Assembly (NCBI GenBank): GCA_947625475.1 | Contig: CANQOL010000006.1 | Span: forward strand, 35,035-99,034 | DNA: 64,000 nt | From: an uncultured Acetatifactor sp. | GTDB taxonomy: Bacteria; Bacillota; Clostridia; Lachnospirales; Lachnospiraceae | Direction: 5' to 3' | In this document: positions 1 through 9,314 of the stretch, in pieces | How positions within the stretch are numbered: the stretch's first letter is position 1 | Layout: the number at the start of each line of letters is the position of its first letter | Notes under the pieces: model-generated | Told to the model about the DNA's origin: nothing | Databases searched by the model: none | What the model saw: the letters and a program-made list of their open reading frames with translations, nothing else | Program-made: the position numbers and the translations under genes

Positions 1-1693
1 CATGCCCCGGCAGAGACTCCCCCGCCGCCCAGGCCGCAATAGCAGGCACCAGGCTCTCCAGAATCACGGTGGTCTTGCCTGAACCGGACACGCCCGTCAC
101 CACGGAGAGTCTTCCTTTGGGAAAGGATACGGAGAGCGGCTTCACCGTGTGGATCTGTCCGATGGAGAGACGGATCCTGCCCAGGGCAAAGAGCTCATCT
201 GGCCGGACGCGCTCCCGGAGCCTTTCCCGGAACTTCGGATCCAGGAAGGGCCCGATCTGAGAGGCGGGATCCGCCCGCAGGGCCTCCACGGGCCCCTGTG
301 CTATCACCCGGCCGCCTCCCGCCCCTGCCTCAGGCCCCAGCTCCACGATCCAGTCGGCGCAGGCAAGCACCTGCGTGTCGTGATCCACCAGCACCACGGA
401 ATTGCCGTCCGCCACCAGATCCCGCATCACGCCGGAAAGCCCCTCCAGATTGGAGGGATGCAGGCCGATAGAGGGCTCGTCCAGCACATACAGTACCCCG
501 GTTGTCCGGTTGCGCACGGCGCGGGCCAGCTGGGTCCTCTGACGCTCCCCGGTGGAGAGCGTGGATGAGGCGCGGTCCAGGGACAGATAGGAAAGCCCCA
601 GATCCACCAGCCTCCGGGCCGTATTCCGGAAGGATTCACAGATACTCTCCGCCATAGGGACCATGGGCGCCGGGAGGGAGGCCGGCACACCGTCCACCCA
701 CCGGATCAGCTCCGCCAGGGTCATCCGGCAGGCATCCGCCAGAGAGATTCCACGCAGCCTGGGTGCTCTCGCGGCCTCCGAAAGCCGGGTTCCTCCGCAG
801 CCGGGACACACATCCTGGCAAAGGAACTTCTCCACCCGCTTCATCCCCTTCTCATCCTTCACCTTGGAGAGGGCGTTCTCCACCGTGTAAACCGCGTTAA
901 AGTAGGTGAAGTCCAGCTCCGCCGCGTCATTTGAGTTTTTAGGATGATAAAAGATATGCTTTTTCTCCGGAGGGCCGTCAAAAACAATGTCCCTCTCCCT
1001 CTGGGTAAGCTCCGAGAATGGCACATCTGTGCGCACCCCCATGGCCCGGCAGACATCCGTCATCAGAGACCACATCAGGGAGTTCCAGGGCGCCACCGCC
1101 CCCTGATCGATGGAGAGAGACTCATCCGGCACCAGAGTGGTTCGGTCCACCGTGCGCACCACCCCTGTGCCTTTGCACTCCGGGCAGGCTCCCTGACTGT
1201 TGAAGGCCAGCTCCTCCGCCCCCGGCGCGTGAACCTTCTCCCCGCACACCGGGCAGCGGATCTCCTGCTCCGCCGCCACGTTCAGGGTCGGCTCCAGGTA
1301 ATGCCCGTTGGGACAGCGGTGACTGGAGAGACGGGAGAACATGAGGCGGAGACTGTTCAGCAGCTCCGTGGAGGTCCCGAAGGTACTGCGGATCCCCGGC
1401 ACCCCCGGCCGCTGATGAAGGGCCAGGGCCGCGGGAATATAGCGCACCTCGTCCACCTGGGCCGCTGCCGCCTGGGTCATGCGACGTCTAGTGTAGGTGG
1501 AAAGAGCCTCCAGGTAGCGCCGGGAGCCCTCCCCATAGAGCACACCCAGGGCAAGGGAGGATTTCCCGGAGCCGGACACTCCCGCGATCCCCACAATCTT
1601 CTGCAGCGGAATGTCCACGTCAATATTTTTCAGATTGTGCACTCTGGCCCCCCGGACCTGGATTTTGGCCGGTTTCTCCAATGGCTGTTCCAT
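1..1693 (-). CDS. UvrA-family ABC ATPase (UvrA paralogue), C-terminus cut by window edge
   Basis: The protein starts MEQPLEKPAKIQVRGARVHN and carries the UvrA signature features: an ABC Walker A (GVSGSGKSS) near residue 40, CxxC zinc fingers (CPVCGE, then CPECKG), a second module with the ABC signature STGERQR and Walker B VLYVLDEPSIGLHPS, and a second Walker A (GVSGSGKTT) close to the window edge. The distance from the first Walker A to the zinc fingers is short, as in class II UvrA proteins (UvrA2/DrrC type), which lack the full UvrB-binding region. A role in lesion recognition or drug tolerance is inferred, not shown. An AAGGAG-type ribosome binding site precedes the ATG at 1693. The gene follows the SEDS fusion gene by 55 bp on the same strand, so the two are probably cotranscribed. 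About 564 codons are visible. Confidence 0.85.
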   Translation of the reverse strand, partial: MEQPLEKPAKIQVRGARVHNLKNIDVDIPLQKIVGIAGVSGSGKSSLALGVLYGEGSRRYLEALSTYTRRRMTQAAAAQVDEVRYIPAALALHQRPGVPGIRSTFGTSTELLNSLRLMFSRLSSHRCPNGHYLEPTLNVAAEQEIRCPVCGEKVHAPGAEELAFNSQGACPECKGTGVVRTVDRTTLVPDESLSIDQGAVAPWNSLMWSLMTDVCRAMGVRTDVPFSELTQRERDIVFDGPPEKKHIFYHPKNSNDAAELDFTYFNAVYTVENALSKVKDEKGMKRVEKFLCQDVCPGCGGTRLSEAARAPRLRGISLADACRMTLAELIRWVDGVPASLPAPMVPMAESICESFRNTARRLVDLGLSYLSLDRASSTLSTGERQRTQLARAVRNRTTGVLYVLDEPSIGLHPSNLEGLSGVMRDLVADGNSVVLVDHDTQVLACADWIVELGPEAGAGGGRVIAQGPVEALRADPASQIGPFLDPKFRERLRERVRPDELFALGRIRLSIGQIHTVKPLSVSFPKGRLSVVTGVSGSGKTTVILESLVPAIAAWAAGESLPGH

Positions 1694-1748
1694 CGCTTTC
1701 CTCTTCTCCTTCCGTTCTCTTCTGCCGCATCCCGACGCCTCTTCGCGC

Positions 1749-4529
1749 TCAGGGCTTCCCTCCGCCAAGGGCAAAATATGCGTCCCAGATTTCCCGCGCC
1801 GTCCTCTCCGCGCTCTCCGCATCCGCCGTCTCCCCCTCCAGAATGACGGTCAGGCAGACCTGGGGATCCGGGGCCGGCGCACAGCCGGTAAACCAGGCGT
1901 AGGAATCCTCCGGATCCTCCGTGCCCTGCACAAATCCCGCGGCCCCGGCGGCCTGATAGGCGGCATCCGCGAACAGCTCCTTGTCCAGAGCCGCCTCCAG
2001 CCCGGACCAAAGTGCCAGGGCTTCCTCAGGGGTCAGCAGTGTCTCTTCCTGCGGATAGAAGGTCTTCAGCAGCCTGCCGTGAGGGGTCTGAATGCGCTCC
2101 ACTGTCCAGGGCCTGCTGCATCTGCCTCCCCGGGCGGCAGCGCAGGTTAGCATATTCAGCCGGATAGGCGTGACGCGGGCCGCACTCTGTCCGGAAGCCG
2201 GATCCGAAAGCTCTTCCCCGGAGCCGGACGGGCCCTCTGCCGAGGGGCCGGAGAGGCTTCCCGTCAGGATTTCCGTCATGGATTCTGTCAGGGCTTCCGT
2301 CAAGCCATCCCGCGGATTCTCCGTCCGCGCCCCGGCCACGGAGCCCTCCTGGGATGCCTCCCCGCTCCCGGGGACAGTCCCCAGAAGCTGAGAAATCACC
2401 TCCGGCAGATATCTGCCCTGGGTCACCCGGTTGACCAGGGCGGATCTCTCTTGGGACGGCTGCGATTCCTCCCCGGATGAGACTTCAGAAGCCGCGTCAT
2501 TCTCCCCGGATGAGGCTTCAGAAGCCGCGTCATTCTCACCGGATGGGGCTTCAGAAGCCGCATCATTCTCAGGATTCCCCTCCCGGTCGGCCGGAGCCTC
2601 CCGGATCAGTTCCTCCCACTCCCATGCAATCTTGTTCGGGTCAAAATCCGGCAGAGAAACCATGACCAGGACCCTGCCCGTATCCGCCTCGGTCATCACC
2701 GCGGCCCCCCGGCAGGCCTCCGGATCCTCCACCTGGGGATCTTCTGCATCTCCAAGGCCCGCCAGCTCCCTCAATGTCTTTCCAAGCGCCTCCCGGGCCG
2801 TCTGCTGAAGATCCGCCCGCAGCGTGGTGACCACCTGATTCCCGGGATTTTTACGCCCGGCGTCCTGATTGGCCGCCCGCTCCCACAGAGGGATATCAGA
2901 GCTGATCAGCCAGGCATTATACTGGGATTCCAACCCCATCCCGCCCAGGATATCGTAGCCCACAACGTGGGCGAAACAGGCCCCGTAGGGATATTCCCGC
3001 AGGATCTCCCCGTCTTCTGACACCTGGGAATCCGCCAGGATCTCCCCGCCCGCGCCGTAGACGGTGCCCCGCAGATTTTGGGACAGATAGTGCTTCTGCA
3101 GCGTGTTATAGCTGTTGTTGAGCATCTCCCTGCCGTTGGCCGCGGTAAAATACGCCAGATACAGGATCATGGCCCCAAAGAGCCCCCCGAAGAACCAGGC
3201 GGTGCGTTTTATGATCCGGCCGCTGTTATCCTGCGCCCCGCCGGCCTCCTCCCCCTCCCCCGCTTTTTGAATCCCCAGAAGCAGAAAGATCAGCAGTATA
3301 CTGGTCAGCAGAGAAGTGCCTCCGCTGCTCACAAACGGCAGCGTCACCCCGGTGAGGGGGATAAACTTGATGCCGCCCCCTACGGTCAGGAAGCTCTGAA
3401 ACACATACAGGATTCCGAGGCCGAAGGCCGCCAGCCGCCAAAAACGGTCCCCCTGCTTAAGAGCAAGCCTTGTCATACTTAAGAAACAGCCAAGGATCGT
3501 CAGGATCAGGCAGATCCCAAAGAGCACTCCCAGCTCTTCACAGAGGGCGGAGAAAATACAATCCGCCTCCACAAAGGGAATGGCCTGGGGCTCCCCGTTT
3601 CCAAGCCCCATTCCAAACCATCTTCCCCCGTTTATGGCAAAGAGGGATCTGGCGATCTGGAAACCCTGGTCGTCGATGTAGGACCAGGGATCCCGCCAGG
3701 CCAGCACCCGCACCTGCACATGGTCAAAGAGCCTGTAGGCCCCCAGGGACGCCAGCGCCCCGCCCAGCACTCCGGCCGCCAGATACAGCACCTTGCCTGT
3801 GGCCGCCAGTACCATGGCCAGGAACACGCAAAAGAAGATCAGCGCGCTGCCCAGATCCTTCGAGGCCGCCAGCACCAGCACATGGCCTCCCGCCAGCAGC
3901 GCCGTAACAAAGACCCGTTTCAGGGACCGGTCCTCCCAGAGGGCGCCCGCCAGGAAAAACACAAAGAGCAGCTTCACAAGCTCGGAGGGCTGAAAGCTGA
4001 CTCCGGCAATCTGAAAAGAGATGCGGGAGCCATAGGTCACCCTGCCCAGGATCAGCACGGCACCGAGCAGCAAAAGGCCCGCCGCCCCAAACAGCCAGGT
4101 ATATTTTTTCAGGGACCGGATCCGCCCCATGGCCCATGGCAGAAAGAGCGCGATACAAAAGGCTCCCAGGGCGATCAGGTACTGCCTGAGGGCCCTCCCC
4201 AGGGAGAGCCGGGAGAGAAACATGAACCCGATCCCCGTGAACAGGCAGAGATGGTTTAGCAGCTGTTTGTCCGCCCGGGGATACAGCTTGACCGGAACGG
4301 TCAATTCCGCCGCAAAGAGAAGCTGCACGGCGGCCCAGAGGGCCAGATAACGCCAGTCCCCTTTGACCAGGGCGAGAGTGCCAAAGCACACAAGCTGCAT
4401 GGCAAACAGACAGATCCTCTGGCGGAGCAGGCAGCCCTTCCCGGCCAAACCGAGAAAGCTGTCCGCCGTATAGAGTACCATGCACAGCAGGATAAAATAT
4501 TTTGTCAGCTCTGTCACATATACCAGCAT
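1749..4529 (-). CDS. SEDS (FtsW/RodA/SpoVE) polymerase fused to a degenerate class B PBP
   Basis: This 926-residue membrane protein has two parts. Residues 1-425 are a multi-pass SEDS peptidoglycan glycosyltransferase, with the motif VEADCIFSALCEELG (putative catalytic Asp323) and PFVSSGGTSLL near residue 398. After a further transmembrane segment (about 444-462) comes a class B penicillin-binding protein module: pedestal-like sequence (about 470-550) and transpeptidase-like sequence (about 605-900). The transpeptidase active site is gone. Where NRxxQGxYxPGSxxK is expected the protein reads NRVTQGRYLPEVISQ (700-714), residues 715-785 are low complexity with no SxN, and KTG is replaced by AAG (863-865). 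Flanking landmarks (SLPDFDPN, YAWFTGCAP) remain. SEDS-PBP fusions are known, but here only the polymerase half looks active. The start ATG has GGGAGAG upstream. It lies 35 bp downstream of the U32 gene. Three 33-bp repeats encode residues about 654-686. Confidence 0.88.
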   Translation of the reverse strand: MLVYVTELTKYFILLCMVLYTADSFLGLAGKGCLLRQRICLFAMQLVCFGTLALVKGDWRYLALWAAVQLLFAAELTVPVKLYPRADKQLLNHLCLFTGIGFMFLSRLSLGRALRQYLIALGAFCIALFLPWAMGRIRSLKKYTWLFGAAGLLLLGAVLILGRVTYGSRISFQIAGVSFQPSELVKLLFVFFLAGALWEDRSLKRVFVTALLAGGHVLVLAASKDLGSALIFFCVFLAMVLAATGKVLYLAAGVLGGALASLGAYRLFDHVQVRVLAWRDPWSYIDDQGFQIARSLFAINGGRWFGMGLGNGEPQAIPFVEADCIFSALCEELGVLFGICLILTILGCFLSMTRLALKQGDRFWRLAAFGLGILYVFQSFLTVGGGIKFIPLTGVTLPFVSSGGTSLLTSILLIFLLLGIQKAGEGEEAGGAQDNSGRIIKRTAWFFGGLFGAMILYLAYFTAANGREMLNNSYNTLQKHYLSQNLRGTVYGAGGEILADSQVSEDGEILREYPYGACFAHVVGYDILGGMGLESQYNAWLISSDIPLWERAANQDAGRKNPGNQVVTTLRADLQQTAREALGKTLRELAGLGDAEDPQVEDPEACRGAAVMTEADTGRVLVMVSLPDFDPNKIAWEWEELIREAPADREGNPENDAASEAPSGENDAASEASSGENDAASEVSSGEESQPSQERSALVNRVTQGRYLPEVISQLLGTVPGSGEASQEGSVAGARTENPRDGLTEALTESMTEILTGSLSGPSAEGPSGSGEELSDPASGQSAARVTPIRLNMLTCAAARGGRCSRPWTVERIQTPHGRLLKTFYPQEETLLTPEEALALWSGLEAALDKELFADAAYQAAGAAGFVQGTEDPEDSYAWFTGCAPAPDPQVCLTVILEGETADAESAERTAREIWDAYFALGGGKP
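2473..2571 (-). repeat. Three 33-bp tandem repeats inside the SEDS-PBP gene
   Basis: Units begin at 2473, 2506 and 2539 and differ by a few bases. They encode an acidic ENDAASE(A/V)(P/S)SG unit three times, placed just before the lost SxxK position. The repeat expansion sits in a linker under weak constraint. Confidence 0.9.
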
Positions 4530-4564
4530 AGGCTCTCTCCCTTCCGCGGGCGCTCCCTCCCCGT

Positions 4565-7045
4565 CTACTCCGCGCCCCGCTTCTCATGTCCGGTGGTATA
4601 TTCCCCATAGGGAGGAAGGGGCCTCCTTTTCCCGGGCTCATCCCCTCTGCGGGCAACCTTTTCCCCTGCACACCCGGCCGATTCGGCGGCGGCTCCGAAA
4701 AACCGCAGTACCTGACCAAGCTCATCCCCGCTCTCGGCGGTGAAGGACAGCCGTCCCTCCAGCCCGGGGATCCCGATCAGCCCCGGCAGGGCATCGTGCA
4801 GGGACAGCGGCAGAGAATTGTAGAGAATGTTGGTGCAGCAGGCGCACTGCAGTTCCACCGGGAAGCCCTTTCCCAAACGGTCCTTAAGAAAAGCCCACTC
4901 TCCCCCCGCCGGGTCCGGAGAGCCGTCCCGGGAGGCCCCTCTGTGCCCGGCCTCCCTCCTGCACTGCCCGGCGGTCCGCGCCACACAGTTAGCCGTAATC
5001 ATCAGAGGGATCCGGCCGTAGAGCAGCTTGTCCAGCCCCAGAGAAGGGGAACGCTCCTGCGCCAGGAAACGCCACTCCCCCCGGCTCAATTCCAGCGGGC
5101 AGGTGATCCCCTCCACCCGATCCTGCCAGAAGGCCAGCGCCTCCCGGTTCCACACATACAGACTGTGATCGCATCGGATCCCGCCCTCCCAGGCGCGGCT
5201 TTTCAGAAAGGCGTATTCCTCCAGATTCCGCACAAGGAATCCGGCATAGCCATCCTCCCGGGCAATCTCCAACAGACACTGCACCGCCCTCTCGTCCTTC
5301 TGCCGCATGACCCAGGGCAGCGCCGGGTATATCCCTTGGTAATGACAGCCGTAATTTCCACAACCGGTCTCCCGGCCGATCCGTCCCTCTTCCGGAGCGG
5401 ACACCCCCGGGGCCCTCCCCAGGGCGGCCTCCAGGGCCCGCAGCTTTTCCCGAATCCTGCCCTCCCGCCCCTCCAAAAACAAAGCGCTCTCCACATAAAG
5501 CCTCGACACAGGCAATGGCAGGCCTTCCTTGATCTCCCGCTCCAGGGCCTGCACCTGCTCCCAGGTGGACAGATGCAGAGAAAACGCCATTCGTCCCCCG
5601 CTGCACTCCGCCCGCCCTCCTGTCTGCTTCCTCTCTGGGCGGCCGGATACATTTCCGTCTTCTCTCCCGCTCTCCCCCATATCCCCCCTTGGGATCTGTC
5701 CTCCCGCCCAAGAGGCTGCCGGCTTCCTGGGTTCTTCAAACCCGTTGTCCCGCAGCAGGGCATCCTCCAGCTGCCGGATCCCCTCTCTGCGCAGCTCGTT
5801 CAGCTCCCTCACCGGGCAAAAGCTCCTTTGATCCGTCTCCACAGAGAGCCGCTCCAGGGTAAAGCAGGTGTCCCCCAGCTTTTCCAACTGCCCTTCAATC
5901 CTCTCCCGGGTCAGGGGCCGGTTCCTGGCCAAAGAAAGCTCCGCACCCAAAACCGTAACCCTCGTCCCGCCGCTCATCAGGGTCAGCCTTGCCCGCTCCC
6001 CCGCAAAAAAACGCCCCTCCACAGACAAAGGAAGCCCGGCGGGCCCCTGAATGTAATCCCGCCGGATCTGGGCCAGCAGCGCTTCGTCGCTGCCGCTGTA
6101 GGCAGGATTTTCCAAAGTGACCATATCCCGGCCATTGTACCGAAAGAGGTATCCCGTCTGGCGCTGGCTGCGGATGTAGAGCCGGGAGATCCTCCCCAGA
6201 TCCTCCCCGGAAATCTCCAACCTCCCTCCGGGGCCGGCGGCCTTTTGATCCAGATATTTCCGATATAGGGCCGTCACCCCAGCGGCGTACTCCGGCCGTT
6301 TCATGCGGCCCTCGATCTTCAGGGAGTCCACCCCTGCCTCTGTCAGAGCGTCCAGACTCTCCAGAGTGCAAAGATCCTTCAGGCTTAAAGGATATCCCTG
6401 CCCGGTCTTTTTCCCTCCCAGGCAGATCTCATAGGGCAGGCGGCAGGGCTGGGCGCACCGCCCCCTGTTGCCGCTGCGGCCCCCCAGGATACTGCTCAGC
6501 AGACATTGGCCGGAGTAACAGTAGCACATGGCTCCATGGATGAAGACCTCCACCTCCATCCCCGTCCTCTCCCGGATCCGCCGGAGTTCCTCCAGGGAAA
6601 GCTCCCTGGCAGGCACCACCCGCACCGCTCCCAGCTCTCTCAAAAGGGACGCCCCGTAAGCCCCCGTCACTGTCATCTGGGTGCTGATATGCAGCTCCAG
6701 GTCCGGAAACTGCCTGCGGAGGAAGCACAGTACCCCCATATCCTGCACCAGCACGGCGTCGAGCCCCGCCAGGTACAGCGGCTCCAGATAAGCCCGGATC
6801 TCCCCGAACTCCTTCTCCTTGACCAGCGTGTTAAGAGTCAGATACACCCGGCAGCCGTGCAGATGGGCGTAGCGGATGCCCCAGAGCAGTTCCTCCGCCG
6901 AAAAATTGTCCGCATAGGCCCTGGCCCCGAATTTTTCCCCTCCCAGGTACACCGCATCCGCCCCCGCGTTCACCGCCCCGATCAGCGCCTCCCGATTTCC
7001 CGCCGGCGCCAGAAGCTCCGGTGTCCTTTTCCCTGTTTTGCTCAT
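4565..7045 (-). CDS. U32 family protein with C-terminal DUF3656 (RlhA/YdcP-like)
   Basis: The 826-residue protein opens with the U32 signature (ELLAPAGNREALIGAVNAGA) and has the cysteine cluster MCYCYSGQCLLSS...RCAQPC around residues 170-200, which in this family binds a [4Fe-4S] cluster. The length and the second half match the long U32 plus DUF3656 form represented by E. coli RlhA, which hydroxylates 23S rRNA C2501 using prephenate-derived chemistry. Many of these are annotated as collagenase-like peptidases, but rRNA hydroxylation is the better-supported role for this architecture. A polar, low-conservation insert lies around residues 450-490. A terminator separates it from zapA, and it sits directly upstream of the SEDS fusion gene. 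Confidence 0.85.
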   Translation of the reverse strand: MSKTGKRTPELLAPAGNREALIGAVNAGADAVYLGGEKFGARAYADNFSAEELLWGIRYAHLHGCRVYLTLNTLVKEKEFGEIRAYLEPLYLAGLDAVLVQDMGVLCFLRRQFPDLELHISTQMTVTGAYGASLLRELGAVRVVPARELSLEELRRIRERTGMEVEVFIHGAMCYCYSGQCLLSSILGGRSGNRGRCAQPCRLPYEICLGGKKTGQGYPLSLKDLCTLESLDALTEAGVDSLKIEGRMKRPEYAAGVTALYRKYLDQKAAGPGGRLEISGEDLGRISRLYIRSQRQTGYLFRYNGRDMVTLENPAYSGSDEALLAQIRRDYIQGPAGLPLSVEGRFFAGERARLTLMSGGTRVTVLGAELSLARNRPLTRERIEGQLEKLGDTCFTLERLSVETDQRSFCPVRELNELRREGIRQLEDALLRDNGFEEPRKPAASWAGGQIPRGDMGESGREDGNVSGRPERKQTGGRAECSGGRMAFSLHLSTWEQVQALEREIKEGLPLPVSRLYVESALFLEGREGRIREKLRALEAALGRAPGVSAPEEGRIGRETGCGNYGCHYQGIYPALPWVMRQKDERAVQCLLEIAREDGYAGFLVRNLEEYAFLKSRAWEGGIRCDHSLYVWNREALAFWQDRVEGITCPLELSRGEWRFLAQERSPSLGLDKLLYGRIPLMITANCVARTAGQCRREAGHRGASRDGSPDPAGGEWAFLKDRLGKGFPVELQCACCTNILYNSLPLSLHDALPGLIGIPGLEGRLSFTAESGDELGQVLRFFGAAAESAGCAGEKVARRGDEPGKRRPLPPYGEYTTGHEKRGAE

Positions 7046-7062
7046 CGCCTGCCCTCTCTATA

Positions 7063-7087
7063 GACAAAAAGCTGCCAAAAGGCAGCT
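7063..7087 (-). terminator. Rho-independent terminator after zapA
   Basis: A 7-bp stem (AGCTGCC / GGCAGCT) with a four-base loop is followed on the minus strand by TTTTTGT. It lies between the zapA stop and the U32 start, so zapA is probably transcribed separately. Confidence 0.75.
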
Positions 7088-7129
7088 TCTAAATGTTTGT
7101 CGCACACTCTCCCCTGTACCGTCCCCGGC

Positions 7130-7489
7130 TCACACACTGCCGCTCTTCTCCTGCAGCTCCCTGATGCGCTTCTCCGCATTGTCCAGCTTGATTTGAGCGG
7201 AAACCAGATCATGCTTTAAATTGTACAGCTCCTGCTCCTTCTGGCGCAGCTCTTCCTCCAGAGCGGAGATCTGCTTTTTGGCCTTGAAATAATCGTCCGC
7301 AATATTCAGCTGCATCAGAGTATTCTGAGTGTCTATGGGCTGCCTCTTAAAGGAGTCCACCTTGCCGTATTCATTCTGCTTGTTGTTGATGTAGGAAGCC
7401 ACCCTCTGGAGATATTCCTCGCTCTCGTAGCCGCTCAGGGTATAAACCTTCCCACCGATAATCACTTCCGTATCCGTCTTGGCAGTCAT
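7130..7489 (-). CDS. zapA: Cell division protein ZapA
   Basis: The 119-residue protein has the ZapA N-terminal domain (VIIGGKVYTLSGYESEEYLQ) and a long coiled coil (about residues 60-115, rich in E, K and L heptads). ZapA promotes bundling of FtsZ protofilaments at the division site. The usual Firmicute ZapA is about 85-100 residues, so this one has a slightly extended coiled coil. The ATG at 7489 follows GAGGTACGGAT. It has its own promoter (7580-7608) and terminator (7063-7087), and its location beside ruvBA is common in Clostridia. Confidence 0.9.
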   Translation of the reverse strand: MTAKTDTEVIIGGKVYTLSGYESEEYLQRVASYINNKQNEYGKVDSFKRQPIDTQNTLMQLNIADDYFKAKKQISALEEELRQKEQELYNLKHDLVSAQIKLDNAEKRIRELQEKSGSV

Positions 7490-7579
7490 ATCCGTACCTC
7501 ATATTTCCCGCGTACTTTCGGCACATGCCCCGTTCCTTTGTTCGGATCCACATTTTGTGCCTTTTCAACCGTTAGATAC

Positions 7580-7608
7580 ATTATATAGCAGAAAGGCCCG
7601 GCAGGCAA
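7580..7608 (-). promoter_or_regulatory. Sigma-A promoter for zapA
   Basis: On the minus strand TTGCCT and TATAAT are separated by exactly 17 bp, about 90 bp upstream of the zapA ATG. Confidence 0.75.
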
Positions 7609-7625
7609 GCATTTCTTTCAGAGAA

Positions 7626-8639
7626 TTAATTCTCAGACGATTGGCCCAGCATTCCCAGACCCAGGTGCCGGTATGCCAGCTCTGTGGCGATCCGTCCCCT
7701 GGGGGTACGGTTCAGCAGGCCGTTTTTGATCAGATAGGGCTCGTACACATCCTCAATGGCTCCGGCATCCTCCCCGATGGCGGCGGCCAGTGTGTCAAGC
7801 CCCACAGGGCCCCCGTTAAACTTCTGTATGATGGTGAGCAGCATGTTCCGGTCGATGTGATCCAGGCCCAGCCTGTCCACATCCATCAGATCCAGAGCCG
7901 TTCGGGCCACATCCTCCGTGATCCTGCCGTCATACTTTACCTGGGCGAAATCCCGGACCCGTTTCAGGATACGGTTGGCCAACCTGGGGGTCCCGCGGCT
8001 GCGCCTGGCCAGCTCCACCGCTCCGGCCGTCTCAATCTCCACCCCCAGGATCCGGGCAGAGTGCAGAATGATCTGCTCCAGTTCCTCCACCGTATAAAAT
8101 TCCAGATGCTGGAGCATGCCGAACCGGTCCCGCAGGGGCGCGGTCAAAAGCCCCACCCGGGTAGTCGCGCCTACCAGCGTAAACCGGGGCAGGTCCAGCC
8201 GCACGCTCCTGGCGGTGGGCCCCTTGCCGATCATAATGTCAATACAGTAATCCTCCATGGCCGGGTAGAGGACTTCCTCCACCTGACGGTTGAGCCGGTG
8301 GATCTCATCCACAAAAAGCAGATCTCCTTCCTCCAGGCCGTTGAGGATGGCAGCCATCTCACCCGGCTTCTCGATGGCCGGTCCGCTGGTAATCTTGATG
8401 TTGACCCCCATCTCGTTGGCAATAATCCCTGCCAGTGTGGTCTTGCCAAGGCCGGGAGGGCCGTAAAAGAGCACATGGTCCAGAGCGTCCCCCCTCTGCC
8501 GGGCGGCCTCTATATAGATCTTCAGATTTTCCTTTACCTTGGATTGACCGATGTAGTCATCCAGCTTCTGGGGCCGCAGGGAGCCCTCCACCTTCACATC
8601 TTCCTCAGTCAGATTGGTCTCTATCATTCTCCTAGCCAT
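7626..8639 (-). CDS. ruvB: Holliday junction branch migration helicase RuvB
   Basis: The 337-residue AAA+ ATPase has Walker [10 protein letters not shown], Walker [11 protein letters not shown], sensor sequence TLVGATTR and the C-terminal winged helix ([23 protein letters not shown]). RuvB hexamers drive branch migration of Holliday junctions with RuvA. Length is standard. It lies 16 bp downstream of ruvA, forming the usual ruvAB operon, with an AGGAGAA ribosome binding site. Confidence 0.98.
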   Translation of the reverse strand: MARRMIETNLTEEDVKVEGSLRPQKLDDYIGQSKVKENLKIYIEAARQRGDALDHVLFYGPPGLGKTTLAGIIANEMGVNIKITSGPAIEKPGEMAAILNGLEEGDLLFVDEIHRLNRQVEEVLYPAMEDYCIDIMIGKGPTARSVRLDLPRFTLVGATTRVGLLTAPLRDRFGMLQHLEFYTVEELEQIILHSARILGVEIETAGAVELARRSRGTPRLANRILKRVRDFAQVKYDGRITEDVARTALDLMDVDRLGLDHIDRNMLLTIIQKFNGGPVGLDTLAAAIGEDAGAIEDVYEPYLIKNGLLNRTPRGRIATELAYRHLGLGMLGQSSEN

Positions 8640-8655
8640 AGGTTATCCGATTCTC

Positions 8656-9267
8656 CTAAAACATTTTCTTAAGGGCGGCCTTGAGCAGCGCGCCGGAATC
8701 CAGCTGCTCCGCGTTCTCTACCTGACTCACAGCCCTGGAAGCCTCCGACTGTCCGTAGCCAAGAGAGACCAGCGCCTCCACCGCCTCCTGGATCTGAGGG
8801 TTCTCCGAGCGGAATGCGGTCGCGCTCCCGTAAGCGGCGGCCTCCTGCCCCAGCTGGGAGCCCTCAATACTCAGCTTGTCCTTCAGATCCAGGATCAGCC
8901 TCTCCGCCGTCCGCTTCCCGATGCCCGGCGCCCGGCATATGGCCTTCACATCCTGGGAAATAATGGCAAACCGCAGTGAATCCGCATCCATGGCGGACAG
9001 AAGCGCCAGCGCCCCCTTAGGCCCGATCCCGCTCACCAAAATACACTGCTTGAAAATGTCAAGCTCGTTTTTTGAGAGAAATCCATAGAGCTGAAAGGCG
9101 TCCTCCCGAACACAGGTGTAGGTATACAGAAGAGCCATTTCCCCCACCCCCGGCAGCCGCATGGCCGTCTGGGCAGAGATCTTCACGTTAAGCCCCACAT
9201 CGTGCACGTCTATGACACAGTTATCCTCCGCAATATCCGCTACAATACCCCTCACATAGGCAAACAT
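8656..9267 (-). CDS. ruvA: Holliday junction binding protein RuvA
   Basis: The 203-residue protein has the N-terminal OB fold (MFAYVRGIVADIAEDNCVID), two helix-hairpin-helix motifs (GIGPKGALALLSA, APGIGKRTAERLILDLKDK) and the C-terminal three-helix domain that binds RuvB (EAVEALVSLGYGQSEASRAV). RuvA tetramers hold the junction while RuvB pumps DNA. The start ATG follows GGAGGAATGCT. Its upstream region consists of remnant Rpn-gene sequence (9315-9398) that appears to contain its promoter. Confidence 0.98.
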   Translation of the reverse strand: MFAYVRGIVADIAEDNCVIDVHDVGLNVKISAQTAMRLPGVGEMALLYTYTCVREDAFQLYGFLSKNELDIFKQCILVSGIGPKGALALLSAMDADSLRFAIISQDVKAICRAPGIGKRTAERLILDLKDKLSIEGSQLGQEAAAYGSATAFRSENPQIQEAVEALVSLGYGQSEASRAVSQVENAEQLDSGALLKAALKKMF

Positions 9268-9314
9268 AGCATTCCTCCGTCATTTACAGCCAGGCCGTCA
9301 GTTCTTTTCCTCTG

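Noticed and set aside
944..1846. Long plus-strand open frame over the UvrA-like gene
   Set aside because: It is the complement of a well-supported gene in GC-rich DNA; its Arg/Pro/His-rich translation has no domain and no ribosome binding site. The same applies to other long frames opposite real genes (for example 4586-6268, 7479-8672, 40282-41748, 48341-49951, 53223-54422, 55971-57440).
2473..2571. Short regular repeats as a CRISPR array
   Set aside because: The units are contiguous with no spacers, lie inside a coding frame and encode a repeated peptide. The same holds for the repeats in the Rpn and cdd genes. No cas gene is in the window.
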